Shown here piece by piece: positions 23,755 through 30,446 of a DNA stretch of 35,880 bases (position 1 is its first letter; each line of letters opens with the position of its first letter). Under the pieces are notes generated by a model. It was not told the DNA's origin and searched no databases. It saw nothing but the letters and a program-made list of their open reading frames with translations. The position numbers were made by a program, and so were the translations under genes. The stretch comes from an uncultured Akkermansia sp. (GTDB taxonomy: Bacteria; Verrucomicrobiota; Verrucomicrobiia; Verrucomicrobiales; Akkermansiaceae), in contig CANRJD010000010.1 in assembly GCA_947630815.1 (NCBI GenBank), forward strand, positions 1 to 35,880, given 5' to 3'.

Positions 23755-23930
23755 TTATTTATGATTTACGATTTACGATTTGAATTATAGCGCGCCAGAG
23801 GCGCGGGAAAACCTCTGGCGTGACGCCGCGCAGGGTTCACGGCTTTGCTCAATCATCGATGGTTTGATCTTCTCGCTGGCCTATTTCCTTCATCCATGGG
23901 AAACGCATGAGGAATGGGTTGTAAATGAGC
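23755..23930 (+). repeat. Decayed hairpin-heptad repeat (copy 10)
   Basis: Part of a 355-bp gap between rfbD and rpmA. Three T-type heptads (23760-23781) lead into a body with a long perfect inverted repeat, CGCCAGAGG (23793-23801) and CCTCTGGCG (23812-23820). Near 23900 there is GGGAAACGCATGAGGAATGGG, a mutated form of the main hairpin without a heptad tail. The rest of the gap shows nothing except the terminator. Confidence 0.6.
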
Positions 23931-23970
23931 CCAGAGAAGATTTTATTGGGGCACGTGTGCCTGAAACGCC

Positions 23971-24005
23971 AAAAAGAGAGCCGAACTCACAAGGAGCTCG
24001 GCTCT
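23971..24005 (-). terminator. Terminator of the rplU-rpmA operon
   Basis: On the minus strand a stem built from AGAGCCGA and TCGGCTCT with an inner GAGCTC/GAGT pairing is followed by CTTTTT. It lies about 35 bp past the rpmA stop codon. Confidence 0.8.
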
Positions 24006-24037
24006 GCAAAATCAAAAGAATGCGTTGAGCGTGGGAA

Positions 24038-24289
24038 TTATTTAGTTTCCTCCACCACGTTGACGCGGCGACCATCGCGGTCAAAGAACACACGACCATC
24101 CACCAGCGAGAAGATCGTGTAATCACGCCCCATGCCCACACCCTTGCCGGGGTGGAACTTGGTACCGCGCTGGCGAATGATGATGTTGCCGGCGATGACA
24201 GACTGACCGCCGAATTTTTTCACACCGAGGCGCTTGCTGCGAGAGTCACGCCCGTTGCGTACAGAGCCTTGTCCTTTTTTATGTGCCAT
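24038..24289 (-). CDS. rpmA: 50S ribosomal protein L27
   Basis: 83 residues, the normal length. L27 lies near the peptidyl transferase centre of the 50S subunit and helps place tRNA. The start [16 protein letters not shown] matches the mature family N-terminus, so no Firmicute-type cleavable extension is present. The [12 protein letters not shown] and [17 protein letters not shown] signatures are intact. It follows rplU by 31 bp in the usual L21-L27 operon order. Confidence 0.98.
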   Translation of the reverse strand: MAHKKGQGSVRNGRDSRSKRLGVKKFGGQSVIAGNIIIRQRGTKFHPGKGVGMGRDYTIFSLVDGRVFFDRDGRRVNVVEETK

Positions 24290-24320
24290 GACTGGTAAAT
24301 AAACTTTCTCGGGTTAATAA

Positions 24321-24641
24321 TTAAGCATTAATCGCGGTGATTTTGACCTTAGTGAGAGCGGCGCGGAACCCCTTCTTTTTGTGGAAGCCCTTGCGACGCT
24401 TAAATTTGAAGGCGATGCCCTTTGGCCCGCGGGCTTCAGCATCCAGTACCAGTGCTGTCACGCTGGCTCCTTCCACTACCGGTGCGCCAACCTTTGTCGT
24501 TTCTCCGTCCTCTACCAAAAGGACATGGTCGAACTTTGCCTCACCATCATTCTGCAAGTCGGGGAGGCGATCCACTTCCACCACATCGCCCACCGTAACC
24601 CGGTACTGCTTACTGCCGGATGCGAATATTGCGTATGCCAT
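24321..24641 (-). CDS. rplU: 50S ribosomal protein L21
   Basis: 106 residues. L21 binds 23S rRNA early in 50S assembly. It opens with MAYAIFASGSKQYRVTVGD and ends with the signature KRRKGFHKKKGFRAALTKVKI. It is the first gene of the rplU-rpmA operon; obgE, which often follows, is absent here. The leader carries a perfect GC palindrome that could be an autoregulatory site. Divergent from tsaE. Confidence 0.98.
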   Translation of the reverse strand: MAYAIFASGSKQYRVTVGDVVEVDRLPDLQNDGEAKFDHVLLVEDGETTKVGAPVVEGASVTALVLDAEARGPKGIAFKFKRRKGFHKKKGFRAALTKVKITAINA

Positions 24642-24664
24642 AATTTTCTAATTTTTTAGTTGCA

Positions 24665-24678
24665 CCCGCACGTGCGGG
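24665..24678. promoter_or_regulatory. Perfect palindrome in the rplU leader
   Basis: CCCGCACGTGCGGG, a perfect 14-bp palindrome inside the ~50-base rplU leader, between the divergent rplU and tsaE starts. In RNA it would form a six-pair stem with almost no loop, so it may rather be a DNA operator or part of a larger L21-binding fold. Confidence 0.4.
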
Positions 24679-24685
24679 CTGGCAC

Positions 24686-24713
24686 ATTATAGACATGCCA
24701 CACGTTTTGGCAA
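24686..24713 (-). promoter_or_regulatory. rplU-rpmA promoter
   Basis: Minus strand: TTGCCA (24708-24713), 16-bp spacer, TATAAT (24686-24691), with a leader of about 40 bases. On the other strand TAAAAT at 24715-24720, ten bases before the tsaE ATG, could serve tsaE, giving back-to-back promoters. Confidence 0.65.
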
Positions 24714-24730
24714 GTAAAATTTATTAAAAA

Positions 24731-25195
24731 ATGAAAAATATCGCAAAAATTTTTCAACAAGGAGAAACGGTGGTGAAAGGGGAGGAGGCAATGCAACTGC
24801 TGGGCAAGCGTTTGGCCGGGGAGCTGGAGGCCGGAGATGTGTTGGGGCTCGTGGGTGAGTTGGGCGCCGGCAAAACACGTCTCGTACAAGGCATACTGGA
24901 TGGCTTGGAGTGCGAACAGGCTGGCACCAGTCCTACGTTCAGCATTGTACACGAACACACGGACGGACGTTTACCCGTGGCTCACTTTGATTTGTACCGG
25001 CTGAAACGACCGGATGAGGCGTTGCAAATAGGCTGGGATGAGTATTTGGCAAGTGGGATGGTTTTGCTCGTAGAGTGGGCAGACCGTTTCGGCGGCGAGC
25101 TTTTGCCAAAAGAGACCGTTTGGATGCAAATTGAACGCCTGGGTGAGACCACGCGGCGCGTGAGGATACAGCAGGCAGCAAGGCAAACGCATTAG
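24731..25195 (+). CDS. tsaE: tRNA threonylcarbamoyladenosine biosynthesis ATPase TsaE
   Basis: 154 residues. TsaE is the small P-loop ATPase that works with TsaB-TsaD in making t6A37 of ANN-decoding tRNAs. Walker A is GELGAGKT (42-49). The family strand TSPTFSIVHEH, the HFDLYRL motif and the Walker B-like VLLVEWADRF are present. The C-terminus AARQTH and stop TAG are made by the first bases of repeat copy 11, so the last three or four residues are repeat-derived. Confidence 0.93.
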   Translation: MKNIAKIFQQGETVVKGEEAMQLLGKRLAGELEAGDVLGLVGELGAGKTRLVQGILDGLECEQAGTSPTFSIVHEHTDGRLPVAHFDLYRLKRPDEALQIGWDEYLASGMVLLVEWADRFGGELLPKETVWMQIERLGETTRRVRIQQAARQTH

Positions 25196-25412
25196 GAAAT
25201 GCGTTTGCCTATGTACGATGGACGATGTACGATGTACGATTTAGAAAGTTCGCGCGTTGCGCAGGCTTTTTCGGATCATTAACGTATGCAGAGATTCTTC
25301 TAGATCCATCATCACGACGACCGGTGTTTCACGATTTTTGATACGTATGAACGATGATGCCAATCAATAAGGGCTTTTTCTCTGCTGACTAACTCTCTCA
25401 AATGCGCTTGCC
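25182..25412 (+). repeat. Hairpin-heptad repeat, copy 11 (simple complete element)
   Basis: Perfect main hairpin (25182-25209), TATGTACGAT with GGACGAT and GTACGAT heptads, then a full right-end unit (25240-25412) ending CTCAAATGCGCTTGCC. It has the same design as copy 8, about 231 bp. Confidence 0.88.
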
Positions 25413-25452
25413 CGGCAGCAGGCAGGTAGTTGACAATGGGGGCATAAAGGAA

Positions 25453-25480
25453 GCGCGCCGGAAAATAATTCCCGACGCGC
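25453..25480 (-). terminator. Candidate terminator of the small lipoprotein gene
   Basis: Minus strand: GCGCGTCGG pairs with CCGGCGCGC (one G-U) around a 10-base AT-rich loop, followed by TTCCTTTAT. A nearer hairpin (GGAGAGG/CCTCTCC, about 25491-25516) has no T run. Either could stop transcription; neither is ideal. Confidence 0.45.
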
Positions 25481-25528
25481 TCGCGAATTTTGTGGGAGAG
25501 GCGGTTGCCCACCTCTCCTTGGAAACTC

Positions 25529-25654
25529 TTACTTAGTGATAACAGTCTGAACAGGAGGAGCAACCGGAGGCGCGGGCTCCGTCTGCTGCTGCTGCTGCTG
25601 GCAGCTGGCAAGAATAGCAACCGCCGTAAGAGCGAGAACAGAGATGGTCTTCAT
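25529..25654 (-). CDS. 41-residue Gln/Pro-rich lipoprotein
   Basis: A very small gene with strong support. The first 17 residues (MKTISVLALTAVAILAS) form a lipoprotein signal ending in LASC (Cys18). The mature part is only 24 residues: six Gln from a pure CAG run, then a Pro/Ala/Val segment ending QTVITK. It has its own very good promoter and a ~62-base leader containing a hairpin. It resembles small entericidin- or Lpp-like surface peptides only in general design. The CAG run invites slippage. Function unknown. Confidence 0.75.
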   Translation of the reverse strand: MKTISVLALTAVAILASCQQQQQQTEPAPPVAPPVQTVITK

Positions 25655-25716
25655 ATTTTTCTTTGATTTACTAGGTTGAAGTCCCTCTGCCAACCGTAGG
25701 CAGAAGACGCAAGACC

Positions 25717-25744
25717 ATTATAGCTAATTTGCCCTTGATGGCAA
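25717..25744 (-). promoter_or_regulatory. Promoter of the small lipoprotein gene
   Basis: Minus strand: TTGCCA (25739-25744), 16-bp spacer, TATAAT (25717-25722). The leader contains TCTGCC/GGCAGA (about 25685-25703), a possible stability or regulatory hairpin. Confidence 0.7.
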
Positions 25745-25871
25745 GTCTAAAATGGGAAAAAATGACAAACTGATGAGTCTCGTGACATGAAAATGACGGA
25801 ATCAGCTTAGAATAAGCAACTATCGAAAATCTAACTTTCTGCCGGAAGACATGAAAAAAATGCCTTAGGGC

Positions 25872-26783
25872 TTAAGAATACAGGGATGCGATGTCGGCGA
25901 GCACTTGATTTTGAAGTGCATCCAAGGAGGGGAACTGCTGCTCCGGCCGAATAAAACGGCCGAGTTGCACAGTGAGGAAAGAGCCGTAGAGATCGCCCTG
26001 CCAATTTGGAAAATGAACCTCCAACCGAGTGAGTTTGCGCTGTTCAGCAATACTGGGGCGCAGGCCGAGATTGGCGATGCCGGAGAGGCAGGAATCTCCC
26101 ACGCGAGCAGAGATAGCATACACGCCTGCAGGAGGCAGGGCGCTGTGTGGGGGAACGGGTACGTTGGCCGTAGAAAACCCAAGGCGGCGAGCCAAGTGCT
26201 GACCGTGTTCCACTGTCCCGGCAATAGTGAAGGGATGACCGAGCAGGGAGGCGGCGAGTTGCAGGTTCCCCGCGGTCAGCGTCGCGCGGATGCGCTGTGA
26301 ACTCACGGTCTCACCCTGTTGTCGTTCTAGCGGGCATATGCAGATGCGCCACCCGCGGCGAGCCCCTTCACGGGTGAGCAGCTCCGTATTTCCTGTGCCA
26401 CCGACACCAAAGCGCCAATTTTCCCCGACGGAAATGCCCGCCACGCGGCAAGCTTCTTCCAGGGCGTCTAAAAATTGCACCGGGGTAAGCTTGGCAAGCT
26501 CTTCATTGAAAGGCAGGCAGAGCAGAACATCTGCCCCTCCCAATTCAGCGATGAGTTGCGCCTTGTGTTGCGCGCAGGGGGTAATGAGCAGAGGCTGAGC
26601 GTCGGGGCGTAGCAAAGCCAACGGGTGTTGTTGGAACGTGATGACCCCTCTCAGAGCTCCTAGAGTGGCTGCACTGTGCATCACGCGGACGTGTCCGCGG
26701 TGTACACCATCGAAGAATCCAATGGCCCAGTGAACGGGCTGCTTCAGAACGTGGACCTCATCAAGCGAATGGAAAATCTTCAT
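25872..26783 (-). CDS. ribF: Bifunctional riboflavin kinase/FAD synthetase
   Basis: 303 residues. RibF phosphorylates riboflavin to FMN and adenylates FMN to FAD. The N-terminal nucleotidyltransferase domain has GFFDGVHRGH (22-31, the HxGH-type motif) and the SSQRIRATLTAGN segment. The C-terminal flavokinase domain contains GFSTANVP (the usual PTAN is here STAN) and LEVHFPNWQGDLYG. Overlaps the end of truB by 4 bp, the standard truB-ribF order. Confidence 0.95.
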   Translation of the reverse strand: MKIFHSLDEVHVLKQPVHWAIGFFDGVHRGHVRVMHSAATLGALRGVITFQQHPLALLRPDAQPLLITPCAQHKAQLIAELGGADVLLCLPFNEELAKLTPVQFLDALEEACRVAGISVGENWRFGVGGTGNTELLTREGARRGWRICICPLERQQGETVSSQRIRATLTAGNLQLAASLLGHPFTIAGTVEHGQHLARRLGFSTANVPVPPHSALPPAGVYAISARVGDSCLSGIANLGLRPSIAEQRKLTRLEVHFPNWQGDLYGSFLTVQLGRFIRPEQQFPSLDALQNQVLADIASLYS

Positions 26784-27517
26784 GACTCAGCGGGAGAGGA
26801 AATCAATTGCTCCACAGGGATGAGCCGCGCGAGAATCTGTTGGCGTGAGGCGGATTTCAACTCCGGCACAGTAATGGCTTGAGCGATGTCAAGATGTCCG
26901 GATTTGATGCGGCGCAGAGCCGTGAGATGTGCCCCACAGCCCAGCAGTTGTCCGATATCGTGGGCATAGGTACGCACGTAAAACCCCTTGGTGCAATGTA
27001 CAGAGAAATCTACCTGCGCGCTGGATAAATCGATGCGGGAGATGGCGAAATCGAGCACACGTACGCGGCGGGCTTTGCGTTGCACCTCTTCTCCGCGTCG
27101 GGCGAGCTTGTAGCAGGGTACTCCATTGATTTTCACCGCTGAAAACATAGGAGGCACTTGGTCAAATTCCGTGTGGAAATGCTCGAAGGAGCGAAGGATG
27201 TCCTCTTCGGTGATGCCGGTGGTAGGTTTGGTGGCTACCACTTCTCCTTCGGCATCCTGACTGTTGGTTTCAACGCCCAGCTGTAACGTGCCGGTGTACA
27301 CCTTGTCTTCGCTCATGAGTCGGTCCTGAAAGCGGGTGGCTTTGCCGATGACGATGATCAGCATGCCGGTGGCCATAGGGTCCAGCGTGCCGCAATGCCC
27401 TACCTTGCGCGTGTTCAGCAAACGTCGGCAGAGCGCCACAGCATTGTGGGAGGTGAAACCGGGATCCTTATCCACCAGCAACACACCGCTTGGGTTTTCA
27501 GATGGCGGGGTAGTCAT
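26780..27517 (-). CDS. truB: tRNA pseudouridine(55) synthase
   Basis: 245 residues, on the short side. TruB makes pseudouridine 55 in the T loop of tRNAs. Catalytic Asp46 lies in GTLDPMATG (43-51); the N-terminal GVLLVDKDPGFTSH, the substrate segment VPPMFSAVKINGVPCYKLAR and the GFYVRTYAHD motif are all clear. The C-terminal PUA domain of longer TruB proteins is absent, as in several bacterial lineages. It is separated from nrnA by repeat copy 12 and has no evident promoter of its own. Confidence 0.95.
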   Translation of the reverse strand: MTTPPSENPSGVLLVDKDPGFTSHNAVALCRRLLNTRKVGHCGTLDPMATGMLIIVIGKATRFQDRLMSEDKVYTGTLQLGVETNSQDAEGEVVATKPTTGITEEDILRSFEHFHTEFDQVPPMFSAVKINGVPCYKLARRGEEVQRKARRVRVLDFAISRIDLSSAQVDFSVHCTKGFYVRTYAHDIGQLLGCGAHLTALRRIKSGHLDIAQAITVPELKSASRQQILARLIPVEQLISSPAES

Positions 27518-27541
27518 ACGAGTGAGTGCAATACGGTTCAG

Positions 27542-27777
27542 GGCAAACGCATTAGAAAATGCGTTTGCCTATGTACGATTTACGATGTACGATGTACGAT
27601 TTATCAATAATGTGCGCATTGCGCAGATTTTTTCGAATCATCAACGTATGCAGGGGCTTCTTTAGAACCATCAGCATGATGAGTGCTTGTTGTCATGATT
27701 TTTGATACGTATAGGCAGTGATATCAGCCAATAAGAGTATTTTCTCTGCTGATTGACTTCTCTCAAAGGCGGTTGTC
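27542..27777 (+). repeat. Hairpin-heptad repeat, copy 12, inside the nrnA-truB-ribF cluster
   Basis: Main hairpin (27542-27569, perfect), a T-type then two G-type heptads, and a full right-end unit (27600-27777) ending CTCAAAGGCGGTTGTCC. It fills the gap between nrnA and truB, both on the minus strand, and supplies the nrnA stop codon. Confidence 0.88.
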
Positions 27778-28755
27778 CTGCAAAACGGTTCGAATAGCTT
27801 GCAGTACGATATGACGCACCTCGGTGAGCTCCCCGCGCATGCGGATACCGGCTGCCATGGGATGTCCGCCACCGCCGAATTGCGCGGCAATATCATTTAC
27901 CCGGATAGTGGGATCTTTGGAGCGCAAGGAGATGCGAACAAGGCCACCTTCCAGCTCCTCGAAGATGAGAGCCACTTTCGCTCCGCGCAGCACACGGATG
28001 ATATCAACCAGATCCTTGGTATCCTGCAGTTGCAGGTGAAGATCTTGCCGTCGGGCGATGGAGAGGGAATAGTGCACGATGAGGCCATCGGAATCCAGCA
28101 TCATGTTGTTGAGTACCTCGCTCTGCATACGGAAGGACGCCAAGGGGAGTTCTTGGTAGAGAAGACGGTTCACATCTCCCACATCTACTCCGGCTTCAAT
28201 AAGTCGTGCACCCAAGCGCATGATTTCAGGCGTAGTGGAACTGAATTGGAAAGAGCCGGTATCTGTATTTACAGCCACGTAGAGGGCGGTGGCAATGGGG
28301 GCGGTAAGAGGCGCTCCCAGCGTATCCAGCAGTGGCATGAGTACGCAAGCGCAGGCAGCGGCACCTCCTTGAACCAGATTCATGGTGGCGTACAGCGTAT
28401 TTGTCTCGTGGTGATCGATGTTTATGGTGAAGGGGGAAGTTTCGACCAGGCTGCGGCCAACATCGCCGAGGCGTTTAGGCTCCCCGCAATCCACGCAGAT
28501 GAGGCATTCCACCCCCGGGGGCAGGGTGTTTGGCGGGTTTGTGACGAGCTGTGCGCCTTCCAAGAAGGCAAAGCGTTCCGGTACAGCATCTTCAATCCAC
28601 ATATGCACATTCTTGCCGAGTGCTTGTAGCACCATTCCGAGACCAAGCGTACTCCCCACGGCATCGCCATCCGGTCTCATATGCGAAATGACCGCTACCT
28701 CGTGCAGATTGGCGATTGCCTGCGCTATTTCCTGATGTGTATTTGATGTCCCCAT
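27763..28755 (-). CDS. nrnA: DHH/DHHA1 phosphoesterase, NrnA type
   Basis: 330 residues. NrnA-type enzymes degrade nano-RNA (2-4 nt) and in many species dephosphorylate pAp. The metal motifs are intact: HMRPDGDAVGS (25-35), VDCGE, the DHH motif in NIDHHETN and NTDTGSF. The DHHA1 substrate domain ends in FGGGGHPMAAGIR. It belongs to the frequent nrnA-truB-ribF cluster. The final residues DNRL and the TGA stop come from the right end of repeat copy 12. The start is supported by a promoter 12 bases upstream. Confidence 0.92.
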   Translation of the reverse strand: MGTSNTHQEIAQAIANLHEVAVISHMRPDGDAVGSTLGLGMVLQALGKNVHMWIEDAVPERFAFLEGAQLVTNPPNTLPPGVECLICVDCGEPKRLGDVGRSLVETSPFTINIDHHETNTLYATMNLVQGGAAACACVLMPLLDTLGAPLTAPIATALYVAVNTDTGSFQFSSTTPEIMRLGARLIEAGVDVGDVNRLLYQELPLASFRMQSEVLNNMMLDSDGLIVHYSLSIARRQDLHLQLQDTKDLVDIIRVLRGAKVALIFEELEGGLVRISLRSKDPTIRVNDIAAQFGGGGHPMAAGIRMRGELTEVRHIVLQAIRTVLQDNRL

Positions 28756-28767
28756 AGGTCGGGAGTC

Positions 28768-28796
28768 GTTATACCATCCAATCCGGCGTGAGTCAA
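28768..28796 (-). promoter_or_regulatory. nrnA promoter
   Basis: Minus strand: TTGACT (28791-28796), 17-bp spacer, TATAAC (28768-28773), 12 bases to ATG. It lies about 10 bp from the hairpin of repeat copy 13. Confidence 0.55.
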
Positions 28797-28805
28797 TGAG
28801 GATGT

Positions 28806-29165
28806 AGTAAACGCATATGAAATGCGTTTACTATGTACGATTTTCGATGTACGATGTACGATTTGAGGAATTCGCGCGCGTTGCGCGGAGGAGGCGAAGC
28901 AAGTGCGGACGAGATGTCCTAGAACTTTGATCGGGGGGTGGTTCGAAAGGGGCGGAGGCAGACGGGGACTGCCTATGTACGATGTACGACGTACGATGTA
29001 CAACACGCACGACGGCCCCGATGAGGGCGCACGCGTTAGCGGGCGGTAAGTGCGTATGGACAGCGCGAAGGCGCTGCCCGAAGGGCAAGTAGGCAATGGG
29101 GTGCCTACGAGTCAATTTGGAATTCGCGCGCGCTGCGCGGGGAGGCGGAGCAAGTGCGGACGGAG
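28806..29165 (+). repeat. Hairpin-heptad compound array (copy 13)
   Basis: The hairpin at 28806-28832 pairs AGTAAACGCAT with ATGCGTTTACT: both outer pairs differ from the common GGCAAACGCAT form, yet pairing is perfect. Heptads, a body, hairpin GGCAG/CTGCC with heptads, module C (28998-29114) with its own variant final hairpin GTAGGCA/TGCCTAC, and a last body follow. It fills the nrnA-U32 gap apart from the nrnA promoter and ends about 15 bp from the U32 stop. Confidence 0.87.
28998..29114 (+). repeat. Multi-hairpin module C, copy C4
   Basis: The first ~85 bp match 3818-3935 nearly base for base. The final hairpin is GTAGGCA/TGCCTAC instead of CCGCC/GGCGG, with the loop AATGGGG/GATGGGG and the end GAGTCAA kept. 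Stem replaced, loop and flank conserved. Confidence 0.7.
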
Positions 29166-29179
29166 ATTTGTTCCTCTGA

Positions 29180-30442
29180 TCAGCTGAGCTTCCTCGTCCG
29201 TACGGTAAATACTTTGTCGCCTCGGCGAACTTTTTGGGGAAGTCGGACAAGAATCACGGAGCCTTTGGGTGCGTGAGAAACAGGGAGAGTGGCGCCGGTG
29301 GGATCATCGGCACGCATGTCCGAGACAATGTGACGCAGGATACCAGTGGTGGATCCGGTGATTTCGATCGTGGCGCCAGTTTGCAGATCGGAGGCATTCA
29401 GACGTATCTCGGCCACGCCGACGCGCGGGTAAAATTTGAGCACGGTTCCCGTAAAATCTCGTTGTTCGGCAGCATGACTACCGGGTGCACCACTCCAGCC
29501 ATCCCACAACTCGCCCAGGTAATAGCCGCCGTGCCAGAATGAGCGGTTGAAAACACTGCGCAAACGCTCTTCCCACGCCTGCACGAGTTGCTCATTCCAA
29601 TCGCCCCGAGCCCATGTTTGTGCGGCCTCGCGATACACGCTGGTGACTGTGTTCACATATGCTGCGGATCGCCCGCGCCCCTCCAGTTTGAGCACTGATA
29701 CCCCAGCATCCAGCAACTGGTCGAGCACGCGAATGGTGCAGAGATCAGCGGGTGACATGATGTACTGATTATCGACTTCTAACTCAAAACCTGTTTCTGC
29801 GTCAATGGCGCGGTAGCGGCGGCGGCACAGCTGGTAGCAATCTCCTCGATTAGCGCTGTGATTGTGTGCGGCAAGACTCATGCCGCATTTGCCGGAGATG
29901 GCGATGCACAGCGCCCCATGTGCAAAGAGCTCGATGCGCAATGGTTTGCCACCTGGTCCGCAGATTGGTTCGCTCTGTACGGCACGTATCATCTCTCGGA
30001 CACGTCCCAGCGTGAGTTCACGTGCCGGCACCACCACATCCGCGTACTGTGCACATGCGCGAAGTGCCTCGGTGTTGCTCACATTCGCCTGCACTGAAAT
30101 ATGAACTTCGAGTCCGATGCTGCGAGCAAAACGTATCACCGCCATATCAGCGGCAATCACGGCATCCACGCCCGCCTCTTTTGCTGAGCGAAGCAGCTGT
30201 TGCATTTCGTCAAGCTCATCATCATAGACAACCACGTTGCAGGTAAGGTAGGCGCGCGCTCCGCAAGCATGGCACAGGCGCGCCACACGAGACAAATCTG
30301 CCGCGGAGAAGTTGCTGGCGGCGTGAGCGCGCATATTGAGCTTGCCGACTCCGAAGTACACACTGTCGGCACCGGCACGAAGGGCAGCCGCCAAGCTTTC
30401 AAAGGAGCCGGCCGGAGCCATAATTTCGACGGCTTGACGCAT
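29180..30442 (-). CDS. U32-family protein, probable tRNA/rRNA hydroxylation (TrhP/RlhA-like)
   Basis: 420 residues from ATG 30442. Related proteins (TrhP/YegQ, RlhA/YdcP) are prephenate-dependent RNA hydroxylation factors, although the family was first named peptidase U32. The N-terminus VEIMAPAGSFESLAAALRAGADSVYFG is the classic TIM-barrel start. The signature region is ELFAHGALCIAISGKCGMS with a Cys pair, followed by further Cys in GDCYQLCRRRY. These Cys may bind an Fe-S cluster as proposed for the family. The C-terminal part (DFTGTVLKFYPRVGVAEIRL) is the small beta domain. Length favours the TrhP type. The open frame upstream (to 30646) overlaps the preceding gene and is rejected. It starts 4 bp after that gene's stop. 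Confidence 0.88.
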   Translation of the reverse strand: MRQAVEIMAPAGSFESLAAALRAGADSVYFGVGKLNMRAHAASNFSAADLSRVARLCHACGARAYLTCNVVVYDDELDEMQQLLRSAKEAGVDAVIAADMAVIRFARSIGLEVHISVQANVSNTEALRACAQYADVVVPARELTLGRVREMIRAVQSEPICGPGGKPLRIELFAHGALCIAISGKCGMSLAAHNHSANRGDCYQLCRRRYRAIDAETGFELEVDNQYIMSPADLCTIRVLDQLLDAGVSVLKLEGRGRSAAYVNTVTSVYREAAQTWARGDWNEQLVQAWEERLRSVFNRSFWHGGYYLGELWDGWSGAPGSHAAEQRDFTGTVLKFYPRVGVAEIRLNASDLQTGATIEITGSTTGILRHIVSDMRADDPTGATLPVSHAPKGSVILVRLPQKVRRGDKVFTVRTRKLS

Positions 30443-30446
30443 GGAA

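Noticed and set aside
23780..24028. 82-codon plus-strand frame between rfbD and rpmA
   Set aside because: It starts in a decayed repeat, crosses the rpmA terminator hairpin and has no motif or promoter.
25312..25620. 102-codon minus-strand frame rich in Ser/Arg/Leu
   Set aside because: It is out of frame with the 41-residue lipoprotein, which has a signal peptide, lipobox and promoter, and it runs on into a repeat.
27600..27777. A conserved minus-strand peptide in the right-end unit (ending TYQKS)
   Set aside because: Copies at 17378 and 27600 share it, but copies at 8364 and 19238 have an in-frame stop, the copy at 25240 has a frameshift, and that at 15534 lacks the end. At most it is a relic of a gene; the DNA is conserved better than the frame.
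29003..29060. Module C as an integron attC site or a tRNA
   Set aside because: No integrase, no attC core sites at the ends, and no cloverleaf; the modules lie in gaps without gene cassettes.
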